Below are positions 44,370 through 54,275 of a stretch of DNA of 64,000 bases, piece after piece (the stretch's first letter is position 1; each line of letters starts with the position of its first letter). The translations under genes were made by a program, and so were the position numbers. Source of the DNA: SHZI01 sp963698405 (GTDB taxonomy: Bacteria; Pseudomonadota; Gammaproteobacteria; Steroidobacterales; GCA-2729495); the NCBI GenBank assembly GCA_963698405.1, contig CAVOQT010000005.1, forward strand, positions 1 to 64,000. The letters are read 5' to 3'. Under the pieces are notes generated by a model that was not told where the DNA came from, searched no databases, and worked only from the letters and a program-made list of their open reading frames with translations.

Positions 44370-45601
44370 GTGTCTGACAGTCGCAGTTGTCCATGCGTTG
44401 CGATCATCGGCAGCGGACCGGCCGGTCTGGCCGCTGCCGAGATGCTGGCACCAGAGGCCGAGGTGCAGATTTTCGATGCGATGGCCTCACCGGGGCGCAA
44501 ATTCCTGCTGGCTGGCAAGAGTGGCCTGAATCTCACGCATGCCGAGGATTTCGACGCGCTTCCTCACGCGCTTTGGCGCAGCCCGCGCGGTGCTGGAGCC
44601 GGCGCTGCGCAGCTTTCCGCCGCAAGCCATCCGGCAGTGGGCTGCGGCGCTCGGTACTGAAACATTCGTCGGCAGTTCGGGCCGGGTTTTTCCCGTGGCG
44701 ATGAAAGCCTCGCCCTTGCTGCGTGCCTGGCTCGCGCGGCTGGCTGCGGCCGGCGTGCAGTTGCATATGCGTCATCGCTGGCAGGGCTGGAACGCACAGG
44801 GTGCGCTGGTCTTCGCTACGCCCGATGGCCAGCGCGAGTTCAGCGCTGATGCCACCGTGCTCGCGCTTGGCGGCGGCAGTTGGCCGCGCCTGGGCAGCGA
44901 CGGCGCATGGTCAGCGCTGCTTGCCGGGCGGGGTGTGAAGGTCAACGCGCTGCGACCGGCGAATTGCGGTTTCGACGTGGCGTGGAGTTCGCATCTGCGC
45001 GAGCGCTGTGCAGGACAGCCAGTGAAATCGGTCAGCCTGTGCTTCGGCGGGCAGACGCTGCGTGGTGAATTTGTCGTGACCGCAAACGGGATCGAGGGTA
45101 GTGCGGTCTATGCACTGTCGGCGGCCTTGCGTGATGCGATTGAAACGCAGGGCTCTGCGACGCTGGAAATCGATTTGCTGCCGGATCATTGTCTCGCTGA
45201 ATTGAGTGCAGCCTTGTCACGTCCACATGGCAAGGCGAGCCTGGCCAGTCATCTGCGCAAGTCGGTGGGTATTGATGGCGTGAAAGCGACGTTGCTGCGT
45301 GAGACGGCCGATGCCACAACGCTGGCTGATCCGGTGCATCTGGCCGCAGCACATCAAGACGTTGCCGCTACGCCTTGTAAGCGCACGTCCCATTGCCGAG
45401 GCGATCAGCAGCGCTGGCGGCGTGGCGCTCGAGGAACTCGACGAGCGCTTCATGCTGCGCCATCTGCCCGGTGTGTTTGTAGCCGGCGAGATGCTCGACT
45501 GGGAAGCGCCGACCGGCGGCTATCTGCTGAGCGCCTGCCTTGCCACCGGTCGTGCGGCCGGTAGCGGTGCCCTGCGATTCCTGCAGGGTTTGTCAGTCTA
45601 G
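44370..45601 (+). CDS. PP_4765-family (HI0933-like) flavoprotein (two +1 frame breaks)
   Basis: An FAD-binding protein: dinucleotide fold VAIIGSGPAGLAAAEMLAPE, then FLLAGKSGLNLTHAED, VLALGGGSWPRLGSDG and the final EALDWEAPTGGYLL-type EMLDWEAPTGGYLLSACLAT. Frame breaks at about 44559 (GCG-C-TTC) and 45349 (GCA-G-CAC) split it into three frames; joined they give about 410 residues, the normal length. Starts at GTG 44370. The reaction is unknown. Confidence 0.85.
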
Positions 45602-45613
45602 TTACGGCGGGCT

Positions 45614-46627
45614 TTACAGCCCGCCGGTCAAGGTATCCCAGTTTATTTGCCGGGTTTCATCGACGATGCCGTCGCCAGTCGCGTCGATCGCCAGCTGCAC
45701 CGTTTCCGAGTTCAGTACAGTGACCTGGATGCCTGTGCCATTGGCTCCGGTGATCTGCAGTGCGCCGGTAGCCGGATAGTTGTCGTCAGTAGCAAGCAAG
45801 GCGACGGTGGTGGCGAAATTGACGGTACCGCTAAAGTTCGGGCTTTCGAGTGAGCCGGACCCCGAATAGCTGGTTAGCAGTGCTGCGCCCCGGTCGTCTT
45901 CATCCATGAATATCGTGAAGTTACGCAACACCCATGCTTCGCTGCCGGAGTGCAGGTTGAGCAGCGTGCCGTCAAGGCTGAGCCTGCTGAGCAGTGGTGT
46001 CCGCAGGTCGATGCCCAGATCGAAGCTGCCATCGCCGGTGGTGGTGCTGCCGTCCTCGGTGATGGCCAGGCTGGTCAGGGTAGCCCTGGTGTCCAACAGG
46101 TACTGGTCAGCGAAAATATCCCCGCTGAAGCTCAGGACATCAAGACGTATGCGGCCATCATAGATGGCGCCGTCTCCATCGTCGCAGGCATCGAAGTTGG
46201 CGGTGATACGGTCGCCGATCGAGAGTGTCTCGGTATTCCGCAGTGAAGCTGACAGCGTGATCCAGCCGTCTACCAGGCACTCTTCCCGATCCGGGCCGTA
46301 GCTGGCGCCGGGCTGAACGCTGCCAGCAGCTGAGAGACTGGCAGCCTGAATCGTTTTCCGCTGCGCCATGTGCAGCGCGAGCGCATTCGAACCGCCATCT
46401 GCAGACAGTATGCCGCCGCCATTGAGCGCCGTGCCAAAGTCGCCGGTGTAGAGACCCATTTGGAGCACGTCCCGGGTGATGGTCTGCGCATTGTAGGTAT
46501 CTATCGCCACGGCACTGGGCTGTGCGGCGACACCGCTTCCACCCCCACCGCAGGCCGTGACCAATACGGCTGCAAAAATGAGGCTGCCATGACGCGCCGG
46601 GGTGATCCATCGATTTGCAGTCTGCAT
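45614..46627 (-). CDS. Hypothetical lipoprotein
   Basis: 337 residues. The lipobox VLVTACGGGGSG (Cys at 26) is followed by a beta-rich domain with little similarity to anything I know (LSIGDRITANFDACDDGDGA, GSFDLGIDLRTPLLSRLSLD). The C-terminus contains a D-G-D-G-x-D stretch (IDATGDGIVDETRQINWDTL) that may bind calcium. Probably anchored in the outer membrane. Confidence 0.6.
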   Translation of the reverse strand: MQTANRWITPARHGSLIFAAVLVTACGGGGSGVAAQPSAVAIDTYNAQTITRDVLQMGLYTGDFGTALNGGGILSADGGSNALALHMAQRKTIQAASLSAAGSVQPGASYGPDREECLVDGWITLSASLRNTETLSIGDRITANFDACDDGDGAIYDGRIRLDVLSFSGDIFADQYLLDTRATLTSLAITEDGSTTTGDGSFDLGIDLRTPLLSRLSLDGTLLNLHSGSEAWVLRNFTIFMDEDDRGAALLTSYSGSGSLESPNFSGTVNFATTVALLATDDNYPATGALQITGANGTGIQVTVLNSETVQLAIDATGDGIVDETRQINWDTLTGGL

Positions 46628-46697
46628 GACGATCCTCTCTGTGGAAGATTTGAGTGTTTATTTATAGCACTGTAGGTGCTCCGGTTATCCTGTGACC

Positions 46698-48146
46698 ATG
46701 GCCAAATTGTCCAAATCACGCCTGATATCGTTCTTGCAATGCCCGAAGCGGCTGTGGCTGGAAACTCATCAGCCTGAACTGGCACAGATCAGTGCTGCGA
46801 CCGAAGCGGCGTTTGCGATCGGCCACGAAATCGGTGCCATGGCTCGGCAGTTATACGACCCGGGCGGTACCGGTGTGCTGATCAGCGGGGCAGCTGGCAT
46901 GGCGACGGCGTTGCGCGATACGGCTGCGGCCCTCGCGAACCCGGCTGCCACGCCGCTCTTTGAGGCGACCTTCGAGCGTGACGGCTTGTTGATCCGCGCT
47001 GATGTGCTGGACCGTCAGACAGCGCGGCTCGTCGAAGTGAAATCGTCCACGAAGTGCAAGGATGAGCACATCACCGACTGCGCCATCCAGGCCTGGGTGC
47101 TGGAGACTTCAGCCGTGCCGCCGAAGTCGGTGGCGCTGGCCCACGTCAACAACCAGTTTGTCTGTCAGGGCGACGGTGATTATCGCGGTCTGCTGATTGA
47201 GAAAGATCTCAGCGCCGGGATCAGTGCGCAGCGCCAGCAGGTGCCCGTGTGGCTGGCCGCTGCCGTGCAGACGGTGGCGGGGGAATGTCCCGATGTCGCC
47301 ATTGGCCGGCGCTGTCGCACGCCGTACGACTGCCCGTTCATCGCGCACTGCTGGCCGGCGACCGAGTACCCGCTCACCACGCTGCCCGGTATCGGTCGTC
47401 GTCTGGATGAACTGATCGCGCAGGGTTACAGCGATGTGCGTGAACTGCCGGAGGCGAGCGTGGGTGGTAGCCAGGCACAGCGCGTCTGGCGAGCGGCGCG
47501 CAGCGGACAGGCGGAGCCGGTCGACGCTTCCCTGCGCACCGAACTGGCCGCGCTGGGCTGGCCGCGTTACTACCTGGATTTCGAAACCATCGGCGGGGCG
47601 ATTCCGCGCTGGGTTGGCACGCGGCCCTATCAGGCGATGCCATTCCAGTGGTCCCTGCATATGGAGTCAGCACCCGGCCAGCTTGAGCATGCGGAGTTTC
47701 TGGATCTCAGCGGTGAGTTGCCGGCCCGCGCGCTTGCCACCGCATTGCTCGCAGCGATCGGTACGCAGGGGCCGGTGCTGACCTGGAGCAGCTACGAAAA
47801 GCAGTGTCTGGGCACGCTGGCCGCATTCTGTCCCGAGCTTGCCGAAGCGCTGGGCGCAGTCGTCGAGCGGCTGGTCGATCTGCATCCGATCGTGAAGCGC
47901 GGCTGGTACCACCCGGCGATGAAAGGCAGCTGGTCGATCAAGGCACTGCTGCCGGTGATCGCACCCGAGATGGATTATGCGCAGCTTGACGGTGTGCATG
48001 ATGGCGGCGGTGCACAGCTGGCCTGGGCCGAAGCAGTCGCGCCGCAGACTTCAGCGGCGCGGCGCAGCGAGCTCCGCGAGCAGCTGTTGCGCTATTGTGG
48101 CCACGACACGCTGGCCATGGTGCGCGTGCTGCACTTCTTTATCTGA
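46698..48146 (+). CDS. DUF2779 protein: Cas4-like nuclease plus exonuclease-like domain
   Basis: 482 residues. The N-terminal half resembles RecB/Cas4 nucleases with four Cys for an iron-sulfur cluster: FLQCPKRLWLE at the start, LVEVKSSTKCKDEH with catalytic E and K, and CRTPYDCPFIAHC (about 212-224). The C-terminal half is DUF2779, with YYLDFETIGGAIPRW resembling the first motif of DEDD exonucleases and ELREQLLRYCGHDTLAMVRV near the end. It probably processes nucleic acids; the role is unknown. GTG 46692 is an alternative start two codons earlier. Confidence 0.75.
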   Translation: MAKLSKSRLISFLQCPKRLWLETHQPELAQISAATEAAFAIGHEIGAMARQLYDPGGTGVLISGAAGMATALRDTAAALANPAATPLFEATFERDGLLIRADVLDRQTARLVEVKSSTKCKDEHITDCAIQAWVLETSAVPPKSVALAHVNNQFVCQGDGDYRGLLIEKDLSAGISAQRQQVPVWLAAAVQTVAGECPDVAIGRRCRTPYDCPFIAHCWPATEYPLTTLPGIGRRLDELIAQGYSDVRELPEASVGGSQAQRVWRAARSGQAEPVDASLRTELAALGWPRYYLDFETIGGAIPRWVGTRPYQAMPFQWSLHMESAPGQLEHAEFLDLSGELPARALATALLAAIGTQGPVLTWSSYEKQCLGTLAAFCPELAEALGAVVERLVDLHPIVKRGWYHPAMKGSWSIKALLPVIAPEMDYAQLDGVHDGGGAQLAWAEAVAPQTSAARRSELREQLLRYCGHDTLAMVRVLHFFI

Positions 48147-48152
48147 GCAGAT

Positions 48153-49194
48153 ATGCATCTCACTACACACAAGACACTCGACAGTGGCTGGGCGCTGGTG
48201 GCCGGCATCGCCTTCAGTGCGCTTGTTCACGGCCTTCATCTGGTACAGCGGCAATATCTGGCCCACGCCTGCACCTTATCTGCCGGAACGGCCGGGCTTC
48301 TGGTACGAGTGGCAACTCGCTGAGCCCACTTTCTGGAGTCGCGCGACGGCCTGGGGCGGCTATGTGCTGCACCAGTCGATGCTGTGGTGGCTGATCTGGT
48401 ATGCAAAGCACCGGCAGCCGGGCTATACGCGCGGCCTGCATGCGGTGAATGTCTGGGCGCTGGGCGGCAATGCGCTGTTCATCGGCCTGCACTGGTTGCA
48501 GACGCGGCTCTGGTACGACGGGCTGGCGCAGGATATGCACGAGGTGACCTCCTTCGCCTCGGTGGCCGTGATGCTGGTGGTGATCCTGATCATGGAGAAC
48601 CACCGGCGCGGCCTGTTCTTCGGCCGCAAGGTCTCGCTGGTCAGCGCGGCGGGCGAGGTGGCCCGCAAGTACCACGGTTACTACTTTGCCTGGGCGATCA
48701 TCTATACCTTCTGGTACCACCCGATGGAAAACACCTCGGGACACATGATGGGTTTCTTCTACATGTTCCTGCTGCTCCTGCAGGGCAGCCTGTTCTTTAC
48801 CCGCACACACACGAATCGCTACTGGACGCTGACGCTGGAAATGACGGTGATCGTCCACGCCGTGCTGGTGGGCATGATGAACGGCACGCGCTGGGAGAAT
48901 TTCGTCACCGGACTGCTGGGGCTGTTCGTTATTACCCAGCTCTATGGACTGCCGTGGAGTCGCGTGCAGCGCTTCGCTGCCACCATGGCCTACCTGTGTG
49001 CCGTCGTGCTGATCTACTACTACGGCCGCGGGCTCGGCTTTATCTGGGAAGTGGTCATGATCCCGGCGCTGGATTACGTCGCGGTGCTGCTGTTCTCGCT
49101 GCTGATCCTCGGCCTCGCGCGCGTTGCTGGTGGCACCTTCCGTAGGAGCACCTTCAGGCGCGATTCTTCTTCTTCCGGCCGGGATCGCGGCTAA
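48153..49194 (+). CDS. Multi-pass membrane protein (one +1 frame break, REP at 3' end)
   Basis: Starts at ATG 48153 (MHLTTHKTLDSGWALVAGIA) and changes frame at about 48219 (AGT-G-CGC), then continues LFTAFIWYSGNIWPTPAPYL and about nine hydrophobic segments, with His-containing FAWAIIYTFWYHPMENTSGH. The last codons (RRSTFRRDSSSSGRDRG) come from REP-like sequence, which also supplies the TAA. Similar membrane proteins of unknown function occur in other proteobacteria, I believe, but I cannot name the family. Confidence 0.6.
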
Positions 49195-49288
49195 AGCCGC
49201 TCCTACGACGGTCCCGTTCCTTTAGGAGCGGCTTTAGCCGCGATCGTTTTTTCTTAACCGTCGATCGCGCCTGAAGGCGCTCCTACGG
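49141..49288. repeat. Cluster of four REP-like units in alternating orientation
   Basis: Units at 49141-49163 (+), 49183-49207 (-), 49221-49244 (+) and 49263-49288 (-). Units 1 and 4 have the GCGCCT-AGGCGC stem, units 2 and 3 the GCGGCT-AGCCGC stem. The arrangement resembles a BIME. No REP-associated transposase is in the window. Confidence 0.88.
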
Positions 49289-49321
49289 TAGACTCACAGG
49301 CCAATAATTCAAAGGCCTGCA

Positions 49322-50059
49322 ATGGATTTCACTTCCCCGGATTTCTGGATTGCGGTCGGGCAGATCATCCTCATCGACATATTGCTCGGTGGGGACAATG
49401 CCGTGGTGATCGCGCTGGCTTCGCGTCGGTTGCCGGCGGAGCAGCGCACCAAGGCGATTTTCTGGGGCATTTTCGGTGCGGTGGCACTGCGCGTGGTGCT
49501 CATCTTCTTTGCGCTGCAGCTGCTGAGTGTTCCGTGGCTGAAGATCGCCGGTGGCCTGCTGCTGCTCTGGATCGGCATCAAATTGCTGTGGCCCCAGGAC
49601 GAGGGCGGGCACGAGATCGACGCCAGCACCCACCTGCTCGGCGCCATCAAGACCATCGTGGTGGCCGATGCAGTGATGAGCCTGGACAACGTCATCGGCG
49701 TTGCCGCGGCGGCCAAGGGCCATCTGGGTCTGGTGGTATTCGGTCTGGTCATCAGCATACCGATCATCGTCTGGGGCAGCCGTTTCGTGCTGATCCTGAT
49801 GGACCGTTTTCCGATTGTGATCGTGGCTGGTGCCGCGCTGCTCGGCTGGATTGGTGGCGAAATGATCGCCCACGACAAGGTGCTCGCCGATCACTATGCC
49901 GCGCTGGCCCCCGGCCTGTATGCCTATGCAGCGCCGGTTTTCGGGGCAGTGCTGGTGGTGGCCATCGGCAAGCTGGGCGGGAAGCGCCGCCCGGCCGCGG
50001 TCAGCACACGGCCGGTGGATCTGGTCCGCCGCGACAACGACGACAAACCTCAGGGGTAG
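49322..50059 (+). CDS. TerC family integral membrane protein
   Basis: 245 residues, about seven membrane segments. ILIDILLGGDNAVVIALASR and VVADAVMSLDNVIGVAAAAK contain the two GGDNA / SLDN motifs with buried Asp residues typical of TerC/YjbE proteins, which are linked to metal (Mn) export and tellurite resistance. The uspA-like gene follows 3 bp later, so they are likely co-transcribed. Confidence 0.9.
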   Translation: MDFTSPDFWIAVGQIILIDILLGGDNAVVIALASRRLPAEQRTKAIFWGIFGAVALRVVLIFFALQLLSVPWLKIAGGLLLLWIGIKLLWPQDEGGHEIDASTHLLGAIKTIVVADAVMSLDNVIGVAAAAKGHLGLVVFGLVISIPIIVWGSRFVLILMDRFPIVIVAGAALLGWIGGEMIAHDKVLADHYAALAPGLYAYAAPVFGAVLVVAIGKLGGKRRPAAVSTRPVDLVRRDNDDKPQG

Positions 50060-50062
50060 CCC

Positions 50063-50503
50063 ATGTTGACCTTCCTCATCGCCATCGACGGTTCCGGTTA
50101 TTCGGACAGTGCGGTGGACTATGTGGTGCGCCGTGCCGGCCTCTGCCGGGAAACGGTGCATGTACATCTGCTCAATGTGCAATTGCCGCTGGGCGGGGTG
50201 AACGTCAAGCTGTTCATCAAGCCGGAAAGCGTGGAGAGCTATTACCGCGACGAAGGCATGGCGACCCTGGCAGCGCCGCGCGAAGTGCTGAAGGCCGCCG
50301 GCATCAGTGCCGATCACCACATCGGCGTGGGCGATCCGGGGCAGGTGATCGTCGACTATGCGCGGTCCAAGAATTGCGATGAGATCGTGATGGGGACGCA
50401 CGGGCGTGGTGCTCTGGCCGGTGCCGTCATGGGTTCGGTGGCGCGTAACGTTATCCAGCAGGCGTCGGTGCCGGTGGTGCTGGTGAAGGGCCTGTCGGAC
50501 TGA
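50063..50503 (+). CDS. Universal stress protein (UspA family)
   Basis: 146 residues with the Usp fold: FLIAIDGSGYSDSAVDYVVR at the N-terminus and IVMGTHGRGALAGAVMGSVA with VIQQASVPVVLVKG at the C-terminus. The G-x2-G-x9-G-S ATP-binding pattern (GTHGRGALAGAVMGSVA) is present. Probably follows terC in one operon. Confidence 0.92.
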   Translation: MLTFLIAIDGSGYSDSAVDYVVRRAGLCRETVHVHLLNVQLPLGGVNVKLFIKPESVESYYRDEGMATLAAPREVLKAAGISADHHIGVGDPGQVIVDYARSKNCDEIVMGTHGRGALAGAVMGSVARNVIQQASVPVVLVKGLSD

Positions 50504-50518
50504 TGTCCCGGGCCGTCG

Positions 50519-50580
50519 CAGGAGCGCCTTCAGGCGCGATTCATCGGCCGGAAGAATCGCGCCTGAAGGCGCTCCTACCG
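50519..50580. repeat. REP-like pair in inverted orientation
   Basis: GGAGCGCCTTCAGGCGCGAT at 50521-50540 and its inverse at 50555-50577, both of the GCGCCT type, separated by a short CGGCCG centre. They lie between uspA and the convergent small gene. Confidence 0.85.
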
Positions 50581-50814
50581 CAACTGGTGCGCGTACCACA
50601 TGGCGATCCGGTGGCGCAGGGCTTTTTCAGATACCTGGCTTTCCGGGAGCGGTGCGATCAGCTTGTCATGGACCAGCAGCCGATACACATACAGCAGCTT
50701 CTCGCTGGCTGAGTCGGTTTTCTCGAACACCACGGCGCCGCGTTCCTCGGCATACTTCATCGCCGCCAACAGCCCGGCCTTGAACAGTTCCTGCTCATGT
50801 TTGGGTGCCTTCAT
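50575..50814 (-). CDS. Small protein, probably DUF5062 family
   Basis: 79 residues, helical: KHEQELFKAGLLAAMKYAEE, LLYVYRLLVHDKLIAPLPES, HRIAMWYAHQLR. The layout agrees with DUF5062, a short gammaproteobacterial family of unknown function. GGAGG lies seven bases before the ATG at 50814. The start is divergent from ppc. Confidence 0.6.
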   Translation of the reverse strand: MKAPKHEQELFKAGLLAAMKYAEERGAVVFEKTDSASEKLLYVYRLLVHDKLIAPLPESQVSEKALRHRIAMWYAHQLR

Positions 50815-50886
50815 GGCATTGCCTCCTATGCGTTGTCGCGCCAAGCGTGCATTCTTGCCACTAATCTACACCCGGAGGAGCCTGGG

Positions 50887-53709
50887 ATGAGCGGTACCGC
50901 CCGCAAATCGCCTGCCGCACGCAGGCGTAATGCCGAGGAACAGAACCGGCCGCTGGTCGAGGACATCCGGCTGCTGGGGCGGATCCTCGGCGATGTGATC
51001 CGCGAGCAGGAAGGGCGCGCCGCCTTCAACCTGATCGAGCGCGTCCGTCAGCTGTCGGTGGCCTACCGCCTGAAGAAGGATGCGAGCGCCGGCCGCGCGC
51101 TCGGCAGGCTGCTGAAGGGCCTGTCGGGTGACCAGATGGTGAGCGTGATCCGCGCCTTCAGCTATTTCTCGCACCTGGCCAATATCGCCGAGGACCGCCA
51201 CCAGGTGCGCCAGCGCACGCAGCAGGAAGCACGTGCGCAGCTGCAGGATGGCTCGCTGCAACTGAGCCTGGAGCGTCTGGCCGCGGCAGGTGTCAGCAAC
51301 CGGCAGATCGCCGAGACGCTTGCCCACGCGCATATCAGCCCGGTGCTGACCGCGCATCCCACCGAAGTACAGCGCAAGAGCATCCTGGATGCCGAGCGGG
51401 CGATCGCCGAACTGGTGGCGCAGCGCGATGGCCTGCAGCTGGAGCCTGCGCGTGCGCAGAACGAATTGCTGATCCGCTCGCGCGTCACGCAGCTGTGGCA
51501 GACGCGCATGCTGCGTACGGTCAGGCTCAGCGTGATCGACGAGATCGACAATGCGCTGTCGTATTACCGCACGACTTTTCTGCGCCAGCTGCCGCGGCTG
51601 TATGGGGAAATCGAGCAGGCATTGCCCGGCCAGACGGTGGCACCGTTCCTGCGCATGGGGCACTGGATCGGCGGCGACCGCGATGGCAATCCCAACGTCA
51701 CGGCGGCCACGCTGGCCACGGCATTCGAGCGGCAGGCCGAAGTGGCGCTGCGCTTCTATCTGGCTGAAGTGCACGAACTGGGCGCCGAGCTGTCGCTGTC
51801 GCAACTGCTGGCTGGCGTTTCCGATGAGCTGGCGGCGCTGGCTGATCGCTCGCCGGACCACAACCCGCATCGCGTCGACGAGGCCTACCGGCGTGCGCTG
51901 ATCGGCATCTATGCGCGGCTGGCTGCCACGCTGCATGCCTACACCGGTCTGGAAGCCTTGCGACATGCGGTGGAGCCGCAGGAGCCCTATGCCAGCGCAG
52001 AGGAATTCCTCGCTGATCTGCGCGTGATCGAGGCTTCGCTGTGTTCGCATCATGCGCAGGCGCTGGTGGTGCCGCGGCTGGGGCCTTTGATACGTGCCGT
52101 ACAGGTTTTCGGTTTTCATCTGGCGACCATCGATCTGCGCCAGAGTTCAGACCAGCATGCGGCCGTGGTTGCCGAACTGCTGCGCGTCGCCCACCTGCAC
52201 AGCGACTACCTGGCGCTGGACGAAGCCGGCCGCCGCGAAATCCTGCTGGCGATGCTCAACGATGCGCGGCCGCTGCGCGTGGTGGATCACGCCTACACGC
52301 AGGCTACGGTGGATGAACTCGCGGTATTCGAGACGGCGCGCGATGCACTGGCCTGTTACGGGCGCGATGCGATCCGCCACTCGATCATCTCGCACACCGA
52401 GGAAGTCAGCGATCTGCTCGAGCTGATGCTGCTGCTCAAGGAAACCGGCCTGCTGCAGGGCAGGCTGGCGGACACGGCCCGTTCCAGTCTGATCGTGGTG
52501 CCGCTGTTCGAGACCATCGGCGATCTGCGTCGTGCGGTGAGCATCATGCGGGAGTTTCTCGCGCTGCCCGGCATGCTGGATACGGTGCTGCGCAGTGGTG
52601 GCGAGCAGGAGGTGATGCTCGGTTACAGCGACAGCAACAAGGATGGCGGTTTCTTTACCAGCAACTGGGAGCTCTACCGGGCCGAGATCGAACTGGTGGA
52701 GCTGTTTGCGCCGCTGCGCAAGCAGGGGCTGGTGTTGCGGCTGTTTCATGGTCGTGGCGGCACTGTCGGCCGCGGTGGCGGGCCGAATTTCCAGGCCATC
52801 CTGGCGCAGCCGCCGGGCACCGTGAATGGTCAGCTGCGCGTTACCGAGCAGGGCGAGGTGATCACCTCCAAGTACGCGCATCCGGACATCGGCCGGCGCA
52901 ACCTGGAGACCCTGGTGGCGGCCACGCTGGAGGCGACCTTGCTGCATGCGACGCCCGGCGAGGCGGGTACGGTGCCGGCTGCCTTTCTGCAGACTGCGAC
53001 TGAACTGAGCCAGCTCAGCTTTGCAGCCTACAGGCACCTGGTCTACGACACGCCGCGCTTCAGCGATTACTTCTTCGCCGCCACGCCGATCCGCGAGATC
53101 GCCGGGCTGAAGATCGGTTCGCGCCCGCCGGCGCGTCCGCGCAAGGATGGCGGCGAGTTGCGCATCGAGGATCTGCGTGCGATTCCCTGGACCTTCTCCT
53201 GGGGCCAGTGCCGTGTCGCATTGCCCGGCTGGGCAGGTTTCGGCACGGCGGTGGAGAGCTGGCTGGACAGCGCAGGCCCGGGACGCCAGCGTCGATTGGC
53301 CTTGCTGCAACGGATGTATAGACAGTGGCCGTTCTTCCGCACGCTGCTATCCAATATGGATATGGTGCTGGCCAAGAGCGATCTGGGTATCGCGGCCCGC
53401 TATGTGGAGCTGGTCGAGGACAAGCGCCTCGGTAAACGGCTGTTCGCTGCCATCCAGGCCGAGTGGCAGCGCAGCAGCAAGGCGCTGGCGCAGATCACCG
53501 GCGAGTCGCAGCGGCTGGCTGGCAACACGGCGCTGGCGCGTTCGATCGAGCATCGTTTTCCGTATCTGGATCCGCTCAACCATCTGCAGGTCGAGCTGAT
53601 CCGCCGCTATCGCAGCCGTGGCGACGCTGACCCTGAGGTCGAGCGGGTGCGCACCGGCATCCATATCTCCATCAACGGGGTGGCGGCCGGGCTGCGGAAT
53701 ACCGGATAG
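50887..53709 (+). CDS. ppc: Phosphoenolpyruvate carboxylase
   Basis: Adds bicarbonate to PEP to give oxaloacetate and refill the TCA cycle. The catalytic HPTE in VLTAHPTEVQRKS is near residue 155, GYSDSNKDGGF near 578, FHGRGGTVGRGGGP near 618, and the C-terminal ISINGVAAGLRNTG is the normal end. 940 residues, slightly longer than E. coli Ppc because of the N-terminus. ATG 50887 follows GGAGGAG. Confidence 0.95.
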   Translation: MSGTARKSPAARRRNAEEQNRPLVEDIRLLGRILGDVIREQEGRAAFNLIERVRQLSVAYRLKKDASAGRALGRLLKGLSGDQMVSVIRAFSYFSHLANIAEDRHQVRQRTQQEARAQLQDGSLQLSLERLAAAGVSNRQIAETLAHAHISPVLTAHPTEVQRKSILDAERAIAELVAQRDGLQLEPARAQNELLIRSRVTQLWQTRMLRTVRLSVIDEIDNALSYYRTTFLRQLPRLYGEIEQALPGQTVAPFLRMGHWIGGDRDGNPNVTAATLATAFERQAEVALRFYLAEVHELGAELSLSQLLAGVSDELAALADRSPDHNPHRVDEAYRRALIGIYARLAATLHAYTGLEALRHAVEPQEPYASAEEFLADLRVIEASLCSHHAQALVVPRLGPLIRAVQVFGFHLATIDLRQSSDQHAAVVAELLRVAHLHSDYLALDEAGRREILLAMLNDARPLRVVDHAYTQATVDELAVFETARDALACYGRDAIRHSIISHTEEVSDLLELMLLLKETGLLQGRLADTARSSLIVVPLFETIGDLRRAVSIMREFLALPGMLDTVLRSGGEQEVMLGYSDSNKDGGFFTSNWELYRAEIELVELFAPLRKQGLVLRLFHGRGGTVGRGGGPNFQAILAQPPGTVNGQLRVTEQGEVITSKYAHPDIGRRNLETLVAATLEATLLHATPGEAGTVPAAFLQTATELSQLSFAAYRHLVYDTPRFSDYFFAATPIREIAGLKIGSRPPARPRKDGGELRIEDLRAIPWTFSWGQCRVALPGWAGFGTAVESWLDSAGPGRQRRLALLQRMYRQWPFFRTLLSNMDMVLAKSDLGIAARYVELVEDKRLGKRLFAAIQAEWQRSSKALAQITGESQRLAGNTALARSIEHRFPYLDPLNHLQVELIRRYRSRGDADPEVERVRTGIHISINGVAAGLRNTG

Positions 53710-53762
53710 AGAAAACACTCCCGGCATCTCGCGCGATCGTGCAATTTCCTATACTCGGCACA

Positions 53763-54227
53763 ATGGCCCCAGAGTTCATTCGTCTCGCCCACGTTGTCAG
53801 CTCCGCCCTGATGTTCGGTGTCGGCGTCGGTGCTTTCTGGTTCATGCTCACGACGGTGCGGTCGGGCAACCCGGCGGCGATTGCCATTACCACTCGCAAC
53901 GCGGTCCGCGCGGAGTGGTTCATTGCGGCGCCGGTCGCTGTCATCCAGCCCACCACCGGCTACCTGCTGATGCTGCAGCTGGAATACCCGTTCAAGTCCA
54001 TGTGGTTCTACACCGTGGCGGTGCTCTACATGGTTGCCGGCATGTGCTGGGTGTACCTGGTGAAGGCGGAGATCAGCTTGCGGGGGCTTGCAGCAGCCCA
54101 CGGTACCGCTGCTGCACTTCCCGGGGCGTTTTATACGCTGTTCCGGCGCTGGACGTGGCTGGCACTGGGCTCCTTTGCTGGCGTTCTTGCGATCTTCGCC
54201 CTGATGGTGTTCCGGCTGGGGCTGTAA
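53763..54227 (+). CDS. DUF2269 family membrane protein
   Basis: 154 residues, four hydrophobic segments. FIRLAHVVSSALMFGVGVGA and the later AEWFIAAPVAVIQPTTGYLL and WVYLVKAEISL follow the pattern of DUF2269 (small integral membrane proteins, function unknown). A GTG eight codons upstream is a possible alternative start. Confidence 0.75.
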   Translation: MAPEFIRLAHVVSSALMFGVGVGAFWFMLTTVRSGNPAAIAITTRNAVRAEWFIAAPVAVIQPTTGYLLMLQLEYPFKSMWFYTVAVLYMVAGMCWVYLVKAEISLRGLAAAHGTAAALPGAFYTLFRRWTWLALGSFAGVLAIFALMVFRLGL

Positions 54228-54275
54228 GCGACACGCCGATTCTGAACTGTGGATGGGAATTGCTGTCCACCTCAT

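Noticed and set aside
49283..50599. Minus-strand frame of 438 codons rich in His and Gln
   Set aside because: Antisense to terC and the universal stress gene; the His/Gln richness mirrors the plus-strand codons.
50866..52119. Minus-strand frame of 417 codons
   Set aside because: Antisense to the N-terminal half of ppc.
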